Shown: positions 1-9,223 of the stretch, in pieces
How the letters are laid out: every line of letters starts with the position of its first letter
Position numbering within the stretch: position 1 is the first letter of the stretch
Source: Alphaproteobacteria bacterium
GTDB taxonomy: Bacteria > Pseudomonadota > Alphaproteobacteria > Rhodobacterales > Rhodobacteraceae
DNA: 64,000 bases
Assembly (NCBI GenBank): GCA_030429105.1
Contig: JAUIDE010000003.1
Coordinates: 1-64,000 of the forward strand
Direction of reading: 5' to 3'
Made by a program: the position numbers and the translations under genes
Notes under the pieces: generated by a model
Database searches by the model: none
The model's input: the letters and a program-made list of their open reading frames with translations, nothing else
What the model was told of the DNA's origin: nothing

Positions 1-1642
1 CGGCCTTCTCGAACTTCTCCGGATCGTCGTTCGAGACGATGTTCCCCGCCTTGTCGAGCAGGTCGCCCTCCCGGTTGCGCTTGAAGATGGCGCGGAAGTT
101 CCAGCCGTGGCCGTGATAATCGGCGAATTGCGTGTCCTGCGCCTTCGGATTCACGTCCCGCCAGACCTCCTCGAGGAAGGCGAGCTCGCGCCACTTGCCG
201 CCGGCGGAGGCGGCCTCGGGGTTCCGGTCTAGGATTTCGCGCATCCGGCCCCAGGGGCCGTAGGTCTCTTCCTCGTGATGCTCGTCGCCGTGCCAGTATT
301 TCCGGGTGGCGACCTTCTCCTCCTTGCGGCGCTTCTGGCCGACTTCCTGCCGCCCGCGATCCACCTGCTTTTCCGGCCACATGAGCGGCGCGTCGGACTC
401 ATAGTCCCACATCGTGTAGCCGAGATAGGTGTTCACGAACATGTTGGGCTGGTGCATGTGGCAGGACATGCACTGAGAGGTCGGGATCGCCGAGGTGAAG
501 GCGTGGCGGAGCGGGTGGCCCTTTTCCCCCTTCATCTCGGGGAAGTGCTCCCCGTTGATGGTCGGGTCGATGGTGACGGTCTGCCCCTTGTTCCCGTACT
601 TCGCGTACATGCCGGAGCTTTCCCACTCGCGGTCGTTCGCGTAAGGCACATGGCAGCCGGCGCAGCCGGAGATGCGGTAGTCGCCCGGCTGGTCGTTCGT
701 GCCGAAGAACCACATGTGCGGGTCGTTGAGGCGCGTCTTGTGGATGTTCAGCACCGGGATCGCGATGCGGATGCCGGTGGCGTTCCCGCGGTTGGACTGG
801 CGGATGTCCGGCCGGCCCGGCTCCTCGAGCCGCTGGAGCTGGCCGAGCGCGTTCGGCAGGCCGAGTTCCGGGAAGATGGTGATGATGTTCCGCCCGCCCC
901 GCTCGAACACGCGGAAGACGTCCGCCGCGGGGAGGACCTCCCAGGCCGGCATCGGGTAGAGCTTCGGCAGGATGCCCTTCGCCTCCATTTCCGGGGTGAC
1001 GGCGACCGGGCTGTCCAGCACCGCGGGCTCGCCGTCTCGTGTGAAGGCCTCCCCAAGGACGTAGCGCTTGAAGGGCAGGATGCCGTTATTGTAGGCGGCC
1101 CCGCCCCAGAGCATCGCCGAGGTCGCCATGAGCGAGCGTTCCGCCGCCTGGATCTGCTTCATGTGGCAGGCCCCGCAGGCCTCCCGCACCACGCGGTAGT
1201 CCGACGGGTTCACGAAGCGGAGGAATTCGGGGCTTTCCTTGTTGATGAGCGTGTAGCTCCGCTTCGGATTGGCGGAGGTCGGCCAGTGCCAGGTCTCGGG
1301 GTAGAGGGGCAGGACATGCGCCGCCTCCATCGCCCGATTGTATTCCGGGGAGCCGGGCGCATGGCTCGCGTCGCGGAAAACGTCCGCCTGCCCGCCATGG
1401 CAATCGGTGCAGCCGAGCGGCACGGCGCCGGAGATGTGCATGGTCGGGCTGTCGGTCTTCTCGTGGCAGGACATGCAGCCCGCCGTCTTCAGCGCGACAT
1501 CGGCCGGGGACTGGCCGTTCGGCGCGGGCGGATAGAACGGATAGACCCGCTCCACCGGTTTTTCCCCCCCGGCCGCCCATGCGCCTGCGGCGGCGAGGCC
1601 GATCAGCGCGGAGAGAAGGAGGGCGAAGGGGAACCGGGTCAT
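1..1642 (-). CDS. multiheme c-type cytochrome (partial; C-terminus runs off the window)
   Basis: Open minus-strand frame from ATG at 1642 to the left edge (absent from ORF track because no stop in window): MTRFPFALLLSALIGLAAAGAWAAGG signal peptide; CXXCH motifs CMSCHEK, CTDCHGG, CGACHMK, CAGCHVP, CMSCHMHQ. Confidence 0.9.
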   Translation of the reverse strand, partial: MTRFPFALLLSALIGLAAAGAWAAGGEKPVERVYPFYPPAPNGQSPADVALKTAGCMSCHEKTDSPTMHISGAVPLGCTDCHGGQADVFRDASHAPGSPEYNRAMEAAHVLPLYPETWHWPTSANPKRSYTLINKESPEFLRFVNPSDYRVVREACGACHMKQIQAAERSLMATSAMLWGGAAYNNGILPFKRYVLGEAFTRDGEPAVLDSPVAVTPEMEAKGILPKLYPMPAWEVLPAADVFRVFERGGRNIITIFPELGLPNALGQLQRLEEPGRPDIRQSNRGNATGIRIAIPVLNIHKTRLNDPHMWFFGTNDQPGDYRISGCAGCHVPYANDREWESSGMYAKYGNKGQTVTIDPTINGEHFPEMKGEKGHPLRHAFTSAIPTSQCMSCHMHQPNMFVNTYLGYTMWDYESDAPLMWPEKQVDRGRQEVGQKRRKEEKVATRKYWHGDEHHEEETYGPWGRMREILDRNPEAASAGGKWRELAFLEEVWRDVNPKAQDTQFADYHGHGWNFRAIFKRNREGDLLDKAGNIVSNDDPEKFEKA

Positions 1643-1649
1643 GGCCGCC

Positions 1650-3863
1650 TCAATAGGTCAGAACGATGTTGGCGAGCACGGAGTAGTAGAGATCGCGCTC
1701 GCCCTGAGACGCATAGAGATCGTTGAACCCCTCGCCGGGGATCAGCGCGGCGCCCGAGAGGCGGACGACGAAGTTCTGCGTCTGGAACGGCCGCCAGATC
1801 GCGGCGACCGAGACGTCGAGCCCGATGTCGTTGTCGATCGAGCCCTGGAGCCGCAGCGCCTCCAGCGAGGAGGTGTCATCGAACCACATGTAGTTGGCGT
1901 TGCCGGAGAGGCGGAATTCCGGCGTCAGGTCGAAATCCGCGCCGACGCCGACGAGGATGATGCCCGGATTCACGAAGTTCGACTGCCCGTGCTCCTTGTT
2001 CGGCCGGAGCGAGGGGAGCACGGCGTTGCGGGAGGAAAGGCCGACTCCGGAGCCGCCGATCAGCGGGATCTGCTGCCGGATCCAGTAGCTCGTGTCGCCG
2101 CCGGCGAATTGCGGGTTCTCGAAGATGGCGTCGAAGCCGTTGCTGGTGTTGTCGAACGGATCGGAATCGCCGCTCGCGTAGAGCGCCGAAAGCCGCCAGC
2201 GCGCCCAGTCGAAATCCCGGCTCAACTCCGCCGCCGCGAAGAAGGCGGAGATGTTCGAATCCTCGCCCGTGAACGGGTTCTGGTCGTCGCCGAACGCGTA
2301 ATAGGCGGAGGCCGTCAGGTTGTAGGAGCCGATGCGGCCGTCCGCGTTGTAGCCGAGATAGAAGACGTCATAGTCCCGCTCCTGCTGCGTGCCGAAGGGG
2401 AAGGGGCGGGCCAGGAAGCCGTTGTCGTCGAAGAACCGCTCCCCGGCCTCGCGGTTGCGGTTGTAGATCGCCGTCAGCTGGCTCGTCAGGCCGAGGATCG
2501 GAAAGTCCTGCCGGTAGACGTTTGCCACGAAGATGTCGTCGTCCCGCACGTCCTGGAAAGGGTCGTTCAGGCCGGAATTCGTGTCCTTCTCCAGCCGGCG
2601 GAACCACGCGAGGTTGTATTGCCAGAGGTTGTTGTCCCAGTTGCCGAAGAACCGGACGCCGAGCTGGCTGTCCTGGAACAGGAAGCCCCGGAAGTCTGAC
2701 GAGAAGGGCTGGATGCCCGCGCGGACCGAGTAGAAGTCGTAGCGGTCCGTGATGTTGGCGACGTGATAGTCGAGGAAAAGCTCGATGATCCCGTAATGAT
2801 AGTCGAACCGGCTGGTCCCGGCCCCCGGATCGGCGCGGAGCACGCGCCGTTCGTCCACATCCGCGAAGTTGCCGTTGAGGACGCCGGTATAGCGGAATTC
2901 GATGTCCTGCGGGCGGAAGGCCGTGTCTCCGTTCAGGAGGCTGAAGCCGTGGATGAAGTTCTGGTTGAAGATGATCTGGTCCGGCTTGCCGAAGATGTCG
3001 TTCGTGCCGGGCCTCGCGGTGGACTGGACGCCGGTCGGCGTCGGGAAGCTCCGCGGCTCGATTACCGTGTCGGAGATGCCGAGAAGGATGAGGAAGCAGT
3101 CCGTCGGAAACTCGCCGATCAGCGGCGCGAGGAAGGGAAAGCAGTCCCCCTCGTAGAACGGCTTGTCGCCCTTCAGCGTGTTCTGGTTGTAGGGGTCGAA
3201 CGGGTCTTCCTTGATCAGCCCCAGCGTATCGACGAGCCGCCAGCGGTCCGGTATCGCGAGAAAGTCGTCCGGCCCCGCCGCCCGCGGCGGGGGCAGGGGG
3301 ATGGAGGTGGGGTCGATATAGGGTTCGGGCTCCAGCGGGGTCACGTCCACCCCCGGAGGGGCGCGGCGGCCGTCGAGCGTCTGGCGCCGCACGCGGCCCT
3401 CGTCCGGCTCCCCGGTCAGCAGCACGCGGTCGTTCAGGAGGAAGCCGCCGGGGCGGATCGTCGGGCCCGGCTCACCGGCCCCGGGGCCGGCGGGGATGCT
3501 CGTCGTCTCGACGCCCGAAGCATCCGGGGCGCGCCGCCAGTCGCTCTCGACTTGCGGGACGACCCCGGTATCGACCGGCGCCTGCCGGCCTTCGACGCCG
3601 GCGGGGCGCTCCCGCCCCGCATCGTCGACGATCGACGGGTCTCGCTCCACCGGCTCCGGCACCGTTTCAGGCGCGACCTGCCGAACATCGGGCTGCTGGT
3701 TACGCCGCAGGACCTGCGAGAAGACGAAGACCTCCTGATCCTTCAGCGGCCCGGCGGCGGGCAGCGGGGCTTCCGCCATTGCGGGCGCGGACCCGGCGAG
3801 CAGCGCCCCCGCCGCCGCGGCGGCGAGAAGGCCGGTTCGGGCTCTTGGCGTTCGCGGCGTCAT
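1650..3863 (-). CDS. outer-membrane beta-barrel protein (porin-like, alternating amphipathic/aromatic strands)
   Basis: Signal peptide MTPRTPRARTGLLAAAAAGALLAGSAPAMAEA; aromatic-rich strands (RFDYHYGIIELFLDYHVANITDRYDFYSVRAGIQPF); C-terminal aromatic YYSVLANIVLTY. Confidence 0.75.
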   Translation of the reverse strand: MTPRTPRARTGLLAAAAAGALLAGSAPAMAEAPLPAAGPLKDQEVFVFSQVLRRNQQPDVRQVAPETVPEPVERDPSIVDDAGRERPAGVEGRQAPVDTGVVPQVESDWRRAPDASGVETTSIPAGPGAGEPGPTIRPGGFLLNDRVLLTGEPDEGRVRRQTLDGRRAPPGVDVTPLEPEPYIDPTSIPLPPPRAAGPDDFLAIPDRWRLVDTLGLIKEDPFDPYNQNTLKGDKPFYEGDCFPFLAPLIGEFPTDCFLILLGISDTVIEPRSFPTPTGVQSTARPGTNDIFGKPDQIIFNQNFIHGFSLLNGDTAFRPQDIEFRYTGVLNGNFADVDERRVLRADPGAGTSRFDYHYGIIELFLDYHVANITDRYDFYSVRAGIQPFSSDFRGFLFQDSQLGVRFFGNWDNNLWQYNLAWFRRLEKDTNSGLNDPFQDVRDDDIFVANVYRQDFPILGLTSQLTAIYNRNREAGERFFDDNGFLARPFPFGTQQERDYDVFYLGYNADGRIGSYNLTASAYYAFGDDQNPFTGEDSNISAFFAAAELSRDFDWARWRLSALYASGDSDPFDNTSNGFDAIFENPQFAGGDTSYWIRQQIPLIGGSGVGLSSRNAVLPSLRPNKEHGQSNFVNPGIILVGVGADFDLTPEFRLSGNANYMWFDDTSSLEALRLQGSIDNDIGLDVSVAAIWRPFQTQNFVVRLSGAALIPGEGFNDLYASQGERDLYYSVLANIVLTY

Positions 3864-3888
3864 TTCTCGCCTCCCTCGCATGACGGCA

Positions 3889-6033
3889 TCAGAGCACCTG
3901 ACACGGATTCTGCACGTCGCTCGCGATGAACGGGCGGAACGGGCAGGAGACGTAGCGGAGCCGGTTCCGCCCGTCCGGCACGAGCGTATCGGAGCGGATC
4001 GCCTCCGGCGCATGGCCGAGCCCGTTCCCGAGCCGGAGCCCGGCGCGGCGCAGGCCGAGGGACGAGATCATGTCGTCCTGGTCGATGCCGTCGCCGGAGA
4101 CGCCGATGCCGCCGATGAGTATTCCGTTGCGGTAGATCGGGACGGAGCCGGCGAAGATCTGCGCCCCGTTCGACAAGGCCGGCCGCGGGAAGGCCAGACC
4201 GTCCCGCGCGGAGAGGCCGGTGCATCCCACCGGCGTGTCCGCGCCGAGGCCGAGGATGAAGAAGACATGCTGCAGGATGTTCCCGCCGATCAGGTCGAAC
4301 TGCAGCCCCGTGGAGAAGGGGGACCAGTTCTGCGTCGGGTCGGGCGAGTTGAAGGGGCGGGAGAAGGGGCCGTTCGGAGACGGCGTCCCGTTCTGCTGGC
4401 GCTGCACCCCGTCCGGGAAGAACGGGCGGGAGAGGTTGCCGTTGCCGCGGTCGGAGAAGGCGATCGTGCCGGTCAGCGCGTCGGGCCCGATGAAGGCGCG
4501 CGCGGCGTCCACGTAATCCTGGAGCGGCGGGATGTTGATGACCTGCGCGCCCACATTCGCCGTCGCCCCGGCGACGGCGCCAAGCTCCGTTCCCGCCGTG
4601 GCGGAGGAGAAGAACATCGCCGTGCGCGCCTTCTGCAGCGACACGTCGGTGCCGAAGATCGGCCCGTCCGGCGTGCGGGCGACGCCGAGGATCTCCCCGT
4701 TCGTGTCGACAATGGAGACGGTTACCTGGATGCGGCTGTTGAGCGGCTGGCGGATCTGCGCGCGCCCGGCGAGCGCAACGCCGAGCGCCTCGTCGATCAA
4801 CGCGATGACTTCCCGCCGCGTCAGCCGGTTCGCCGGGTCGCCGCCCGGCGCGTCCCCCGCCGCCTTCGGCGAGAAGCGCGGATCCCCGTTCTCGTCCACC
4901 AGCACATAGGCGCTCAGGTTCTCGAAGGGGCTGCCGCCGGCGAGGCTTGTCGCCGGAACGTAGCCGGAGGCCGGGTCGCCATAGGCCACGCCGGCCAGGA
5001 CGTCCGCAGCCGTTCCTGTCGGCGTCGCGTAGTAGCCGTTCACGGGGATCAGATTGCCCTGAAACCCGTTGCTTATCGTCGCGAAGGACGGCGCTGCAGC
5101 GGGGTTGGAGCGCAGCCGGTCCGTATCGTCCACGGTGTCGGTGAAGCGGAGCGTGTTGCCCTCCACCGTGATCCGCTCCGCCCGGATCTGCGCCGGGGCT
5201 TCGAAGCCGGCGGTTCCGGCGAGCGCGATCAGCTCGTCGACCATGTCCGCATCCGAATCGATGTCGGTGACCCGGAGGTCCAGCCCGTAGATCCCGTCCG
5301 CGATCACGCCGATCCCGCCGACGAGCGTGCCGTTCTTGTAGAGCGGCAATCCCCCCGGATCGGCGGCGAGGCCGAGCGGGGAGCGGCGGGGACCGACGGT
5401 CGATCCCACAACTGTCCCCGCTCCGTTGTCGGAGGCGAAGCGGGTGGAGAGGTCTGAACAGGGCAGCTGGCTGAACTGCACGCCGAAGAGCGGGCCTCCG
5501 GCCTGGAAGGTCTGCTCCGGATTGAAGTTCTCCTGCACGATCTGGCTCGCCGTGCGAGTCGTGAACGCGTTTCCGCCGGAGGAAAGATACGCCCCGGTGA
5601 CCGCCTTCGCGATGGCGCCGACGGGCGCCGCGCCCGGGATCGTCAGACCGTCGAGGCCCGACCCGGCGGCGCCCACGAGCACCGTCCCGGAAAGCGGGCC
5701 CTGGTCGATGGTCCGCGGCACCTCCGCCTGCGCGAGGAGCTGCGCCGGCGCGCCGTTCATCTGGAAGACGGCGAGGACGTTGCCAACGCGATCCACCACC
5801 GCGATGGCGGCGGGCGCGCCCTGCGCGATCGCCTCGGCCGCGGCCTGCGCGATGATCTGCTGGACCTCGGCGCTGGTGAGCGCCTCCAGCGGCGGGAAGT
5901 CGATCAGCCCGGTGAAGCGGGTGCCGGGCTCCGGCGTCGCGCCGTTGTCGCTCCCCGTCTCCTCCCCGCCGCAGGCGGCGAGGAGGCCGAGGGTCAGGAG
6001 GCCGGCGAGACCGTATCGGAAGGGGGCCTTCAT
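3889..6033 (-). CDS. lipoprotein with two GlcG/HbpS-like (heme-binding DUF336-type) domains
   Basis: Lipobox LLAACGG; N-domain SAEVQQIIAQAAAEAIAQGAPAAIAVVDRVGNVLAVFQMNG...YKNGTLVGGIGVIADGIYG, C-domain TRREVIALIDEALGVALAGR...VSIVDTNGEILGVARTPDG...YRNGILIGGIGVSGDGIDQDD. Confidence 0.75.
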   Translation of the reverse strand: MKAPFRYGLAGLLTLGLLAACGGEETGSDNGATPEPGTRFTGLIDFPPLEALTSAEVQQIIAQAAAEAIAQGAPAAIAVVDRVGNVLAVFQMNGAPAQLLAQAEVPRTIDQGPLSGTVLVGAAGSGLDGLTIPGAAPVGAIAKAVTGAYLSSGGNAFTTRTASQIVQENFNPEQTFQAGGPLFGVQFSQLPCSDLSTRFASDNGAGTVVGSTVGPRRSPLGLAADPGGLPLYKNGTLVGGIGVIADGIYGLDLRVTDIDSDADMVDELIALAGTAGFEAPAQIRAERITVEGNTLRFTDTVDDTDRLRSNPAAAPSFATISNGFQGNLIPVNGYYATPTGTAADVLAGVAYGDPASGYVPATSLAGGSPFENLSAYVLVDENGDPRFSPKAAGDAPGGDPANRLTRREVIALIDEALGVALAGRAQIRQPLNSRIQVTVSIVDTNGEILGVARTPDGPIFGTDVSLQKARTAMFFSSATAGTELGAVAGATANVGAQVINIPPLQDYVDAARAFIGPDALTGTIAFSDRGNGNLSRPFFPDGVQRQQNGTPSPNGPFSRPFNSPDPTQNWSPFSTGLQFDLIGGNILQHVFFILGLGADTPVGCTGLSARDGLAFPRPALSNGAQIFAGSVPIYRNGILIGGIGVSGDGIDQDDMISSLGLRRAGLRLGNGLGHAPEAIRSDTLVPDGRNRLRYVSCPFRPFIASDVQNPCQVL

Positions 6034-6455
6034 TCGCTGCGCTCCGCTGCTTCGAACCAGCCGTATTTCAGCCCTTCGGGCGTCCGGTAGGCGAGGGTGA
6101 TGGTCATGGAGGAGACGCCGGAGGGCGGCGCGGTGAAGAGCTTGAAGACGAGCTCGTCCCCCTCCCGCCGCGCGGCGGCCGGGATCAGCGCGGCGCGGTC
6201 GCCGTTCCATTCCGTCCAGAACCCGTCCCTGTCCCGCATCCAGACCTGGTTGGAGGAGGCGGGGCGCAGGAGGGCGTGGACGGAGAGCACCTCGTCGCCG
6301 CCCGCGTCCACCCGCGCCTCCAGCGCGCCGCCGGGCGCGAAGGAGACCGCCGGCAGCGCCGCGCCGTCCGCGCTCAGCCGTTCCGCGGCCGCGAGGCCGG
6401 ATGCGGCGAGCGCGGCCAGAAGCAGCGGCGGAAGGGCGATGAATGGTCTGCGCAT
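6030..6455 (-). CDS. small exported protein of unknown function
   Basis: Signal peptide MRRPFIALPPLLLAALAASGLAAAE; 4-nt overlap with downstream lipoprotein gene. Confidence 0.7.
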   Translation of the reverse strand: MRRPFIALPPLLLAALAASGLAAAERLSADGAALPAVSFAPGGALEARVDAGGDEVLSVHALLRPASSNQVWMRDRDGFWTEWNGDRAALIPAAARREGDELVFKLFTAPPSGVSSMTITLAYRTPEGLKYGWFEAAERSE

Positions 6456-6491
6456 CGGGTTTCTCCCTGCTGCGCGCCCCGGAGGGCGCGG

Positions 6492-8387
6492 CTATTGCGT
6501 GGCGCGCACCACGGTCGAACGCTCCGCCGCATTCCGCCGGTCCACCATCGCCTGCCCATGCGGCGGCGACATTGGGCCGTAGGGGTCGGCGTGGAACACA
6601 TGGCAGGCGAGGCACTCGGAGGAGGCGCTGGCTCCCGCCTGCTCACCCTTGTGGCAATCGCGGCAGTTCTCGATGGGCGGCATCAGCACGTCCGTGCTCG
6701 ACTTGGACGTGGTCGCCGCGTGGCAGGAGACGCAGTCCATCGCGAAATGCGGCTCGTGGTTGAAGTAGCTCTTCGGCATCCAGTGCCGTTGCAGCAGCGC
6801 GCCCTGCACGGTCCAGACCGTGCGGCCGCGCGAATCCGGCTCCGCCGAGGCCTGCGCGACGTGGCAGTCGCCGCAGAGGCTGACCTCCATGATGCGCTTC
6901 AGCTCCAGCTCCGCCTGTTCGGCGGCCCAGTCCAGCCCCTCCGCCCGGCCGGCGAGGCCGATCGCCTCGCCCGGGCGGCGGCGCGCGCTCTCCGGGGCGC
7001 CGGGGACGTTGAGGCCGCCTTCGAGCACGCGCGCGCCATAGTAGTCGTGCACGATCTCCTGCACTTCCACCGGCTTGGCGTGCGGCAGCTCCCGCAGCAC
7101 GTCGAGATTGTCGGGCTTGAAGACGAGCTCGTGACAATAGCCGCAATCGCGCTCCATCTCGATCGGCCGCATCAGCGCGCCGTCTGCCTGCGGCTGGTGG
7201 CAGGACTCGCAGTTCATCTGCCAGGTCTTGTCCGCGACCCGGCCCAACCCGCGCACGCCCTCCTTGTTCAGGTGGACGTCATGCGGGAACTTGAGGCCGG
7301 ACTGCTCCGAGAGCGGATATTTCGGGTCGAGCGGCGCGCGCGCGACGGTGGGGAGCAGCGCGCCGTCCACCGCCGTGCCGACGCCGGTGACGAGCGTCGG
7401 GCGGAATTGCGGATGCTGGAGCGCGAAGTCGGAGACGTCATAGAGCTCGGTCGCGCTGGCCACGGCCTTCAGGTTCGCGTGGCAATCGGTGCAGGTGGAG
7501 GACGCCTCCTCGATCGGGCTCTCGCCGCCGACATGCTCCTTATGGCAGGCGGCGCAGCGCGCGAGGGACGGATCGTCCGCCGCGGAAGCGTGCTTCGCGA
7601 CGTCGAAATGGTTCGCCGTCTCGGCGTGGCAGGCGAGGCAGGCCTCGTTCGTCGTCATCTCGAAGGGGCGGAGATGACAGGCCGAGCAGTTCTCGGCGAG
7701 CCCGGCATGGACGTTGGACATCGGGCCCGAAAGCCAGAGCGTCTCCATCGGCGTGAAGAGGGGGGCCGGCGGCGGCTCCGTCCCCTCCGCAAGGCTGGTT
7801 CCGAGCGCGACGAGCGTGGCGACGCTGCCGGCCCGCTCTTCCGCCTTCTCCGGCGCGACCATCGCGTTGACGACGACGGCGTCCGGCGACGGGGCTTCGC
7901 GCAGGAGGATGACGGAAAGCGGCCAGGCGATGAAGAGCACGAGCGCGGCGAGCGCCAGGAGCCACGAAAGGCGGCGGCGCGAGGGCAGCGTGTCCGCGAT
8001 CCGCTGCGGGGTGCGATAGGCGCGCGCCTGCGCCTCGACGCGGGCGAGGGTGATCGCCGCGTCGGCATGGGCGCCGGGCGCCTCGCAGCCGATCTCGTAG
8101 GCGCCGACCCTGCAGCTTTCCCCCGGCCGCAGCGCGACGGAGTCGACCATCTTGCCGCCCGATTCGATCAGCGCGCCGCCGACGCCTTCGAGCCGGAGCC
8201 CGCCGGGGCCCGCGCTGAGCGTCGCATGGTGATAGGCGACGTTCACGTCGGGCAGGTTCACGTCCATGTCCGAGCCGCGGCCGACGCGGAAGACGTCGGC
8301 CTCCAGCATGGTCTCGCGCCGCGAGACGTCCTCGCTGTCAGGCCGGCGCTTCAGGGTGATGAGCGAAAGACGCATGCCGGGCCTCAC
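6492..8387 (-). CDS. FHA-domain, single-TM, decaheme c-type cytochrome
   Basis: N-terminal FHA-like VFRVGRGSDMDVNLPDVNVAYHHATL, TM LSWLLALAALVLFIAWPLSVILL, then ten CXXCH motifs (CSACH, CLACH, CAACH, CTDCH, CESCH, CGYCH, CGDCH, CVSCH, CRDCH, CLACH). Confidence 0.9.
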   Translation of the reverse strand: MRPGMRLSLITLKRRPDSEDVSRRETMLEADVFRVGRGSDMDVNLPDVNVAYHHATLSAGPGGLRLEGVGGALIESGGKMVDSVALRPGESCRVGAYEIGCEAPGAHADAAITLARVEAQARAYRTPQRIADTLPSRRRLSWLLALAALVLFIAWPLSVILLREAPSPDAVVVNAMVAPEKAEERAGSVATLVALGTSLAEGTEPPPAPLFTPMETLWLSGPMSNVHAGLAENCSACHLRPFEMTTNEACLACHAETANHFDVAKHASAADDPSLARCAACHKEHVGGESPIEEASSTCTDCHANLKAVASATELYDVSDFALQHPQFRPTLVTGVGTAVDGALLPTVARAPLDPKYPLSEQSGLKFPHDVHLNKEGVRGLGRVADKTWQMNCESCHQPQADGALMRPIEMERDCGYCHELVFKPDNLDVLRELPHAKPVEVQEIVHDYYGARVLEGGLNVPGAPESARRRPGEAIGLAGRAEGLDWAAEQAELELKRIMEVSLCGDCHVAQASAEPDSRGRTVWTVQGALLQRHWMPKSYFNHEPHFAMDCVSCHAATTSKSSTDVLMPPIENCRDCHKGEQAGASASSECLACHVFHADPYGPMSPPHGQAMVDRRNAAERSTVVRATQ

Positions 8388-9223
8388 CAGTAAAAGAAGA
8401 CGATGAGGACATGCGCGATCAGCGTCGCGATCAGCCCGATTGTCACCGGAACGTGGATCCAGAGCCAGACGTCCATCATCGCCTTGAAGCTCAGGTCGCG
8501 CCGCAGGCGGGCGGATATCTCCGCCTTGCGGGAAAGCGCGGCGATCATCTCCGTCGCCGCGATCTGCTGTTCCGTATCCGTGATGCGCTCCGCCTCGGCC
8601 CGCGCCTTGGCGAGCGCGGAGGCGGCGGCGCAGCGGCGGCTGGAGCCGGAGAGGAGCTGGAAGAAGCCGCCGCCGATCCGCGTCTCCAGCGCTTCGCGCG
8701 CGGCGCCGGCGAAGGCGTCCGGGAGGCGCTGGGCGAGGCGCTGCAGGCGGATGTCGATCTCCGCGCTCTCGCGCCGCAGGCCCTCGGCGGACTGGCCGGA
8801 CATGTTCTGCGACATCAGCCGCGGATAGCGAACATAGGCGAAGACACCGAAGCCGCCGGAAAGGATCACCAGCATCATCAGCGCATAGGCCAGCGTATGG
8901 ACGTTCCAGCCGAATTCGAAGCCGGTATGCAGCGTGGCGATCACGACGAGCGAGATGCCGAGATAGACATGGGCCGAGGTCCAGCCCTTCACGCCCTTCG
9001 CGCCGGTCGAGAAGCCGCGCTTCTTCACCCCGAGCCAGGTGAGCCAGAGGATGAGCGCGAGCCCGAGCCCGCCGAGCCCGTAGCCGACCCAGGTGCCGCC
9101 GTTCCGCCCGCCGACTGGCGCATAGGCTGAGTAGATCACGATCACGAGGAGGCAGAGCCAGGCTGAGCGCTTGAACCAGCGGAACCGCTCATAGACGAGA
9201 AAGGAGGAATGGGCGGACATCAC
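8384..9223 (-). CDS. membrane b-type cytochrome-like protein
   Basis: Multiple TM helices; His pairs spaced 14 residues in two helices: HVYLGISLVVIATLH and HVPVTIGLIATLIAH; overlaps neighbours by 4 nt on both sides. Confidence 0.7.
   Translation of the reverse strand: MMSAHSSFLVYERFRWFKRSAWLCLLVIVIYSAYAPVGGRNGGTWVGYGLGGLGLALILWLTWLGVKKRGFSTGAKGVKGWTSAHVYLGISLVVIATLHTGFEFGWNVHTLAYALMMLVILSGGFGVFAYVRYPRLMSQNMSGQSAEGLRRESAEIDIRLQRLAQRLPDAFAGAAREALETRIGGGFFQLLSGSSRRCAAASALAKARAEAERITDTEQQIAATEMIAALSRKAEISARLRRDLSFKAMMDVWLWIHVPVTIGLIATLIAHVLIVFFYW

Noticed and set aside
275-1726. 483-aa plus-strand ORF
   Set aside because: Antisense to the multiheme cytochrome whose CXXCH motifs read cleanly on the minus strand.
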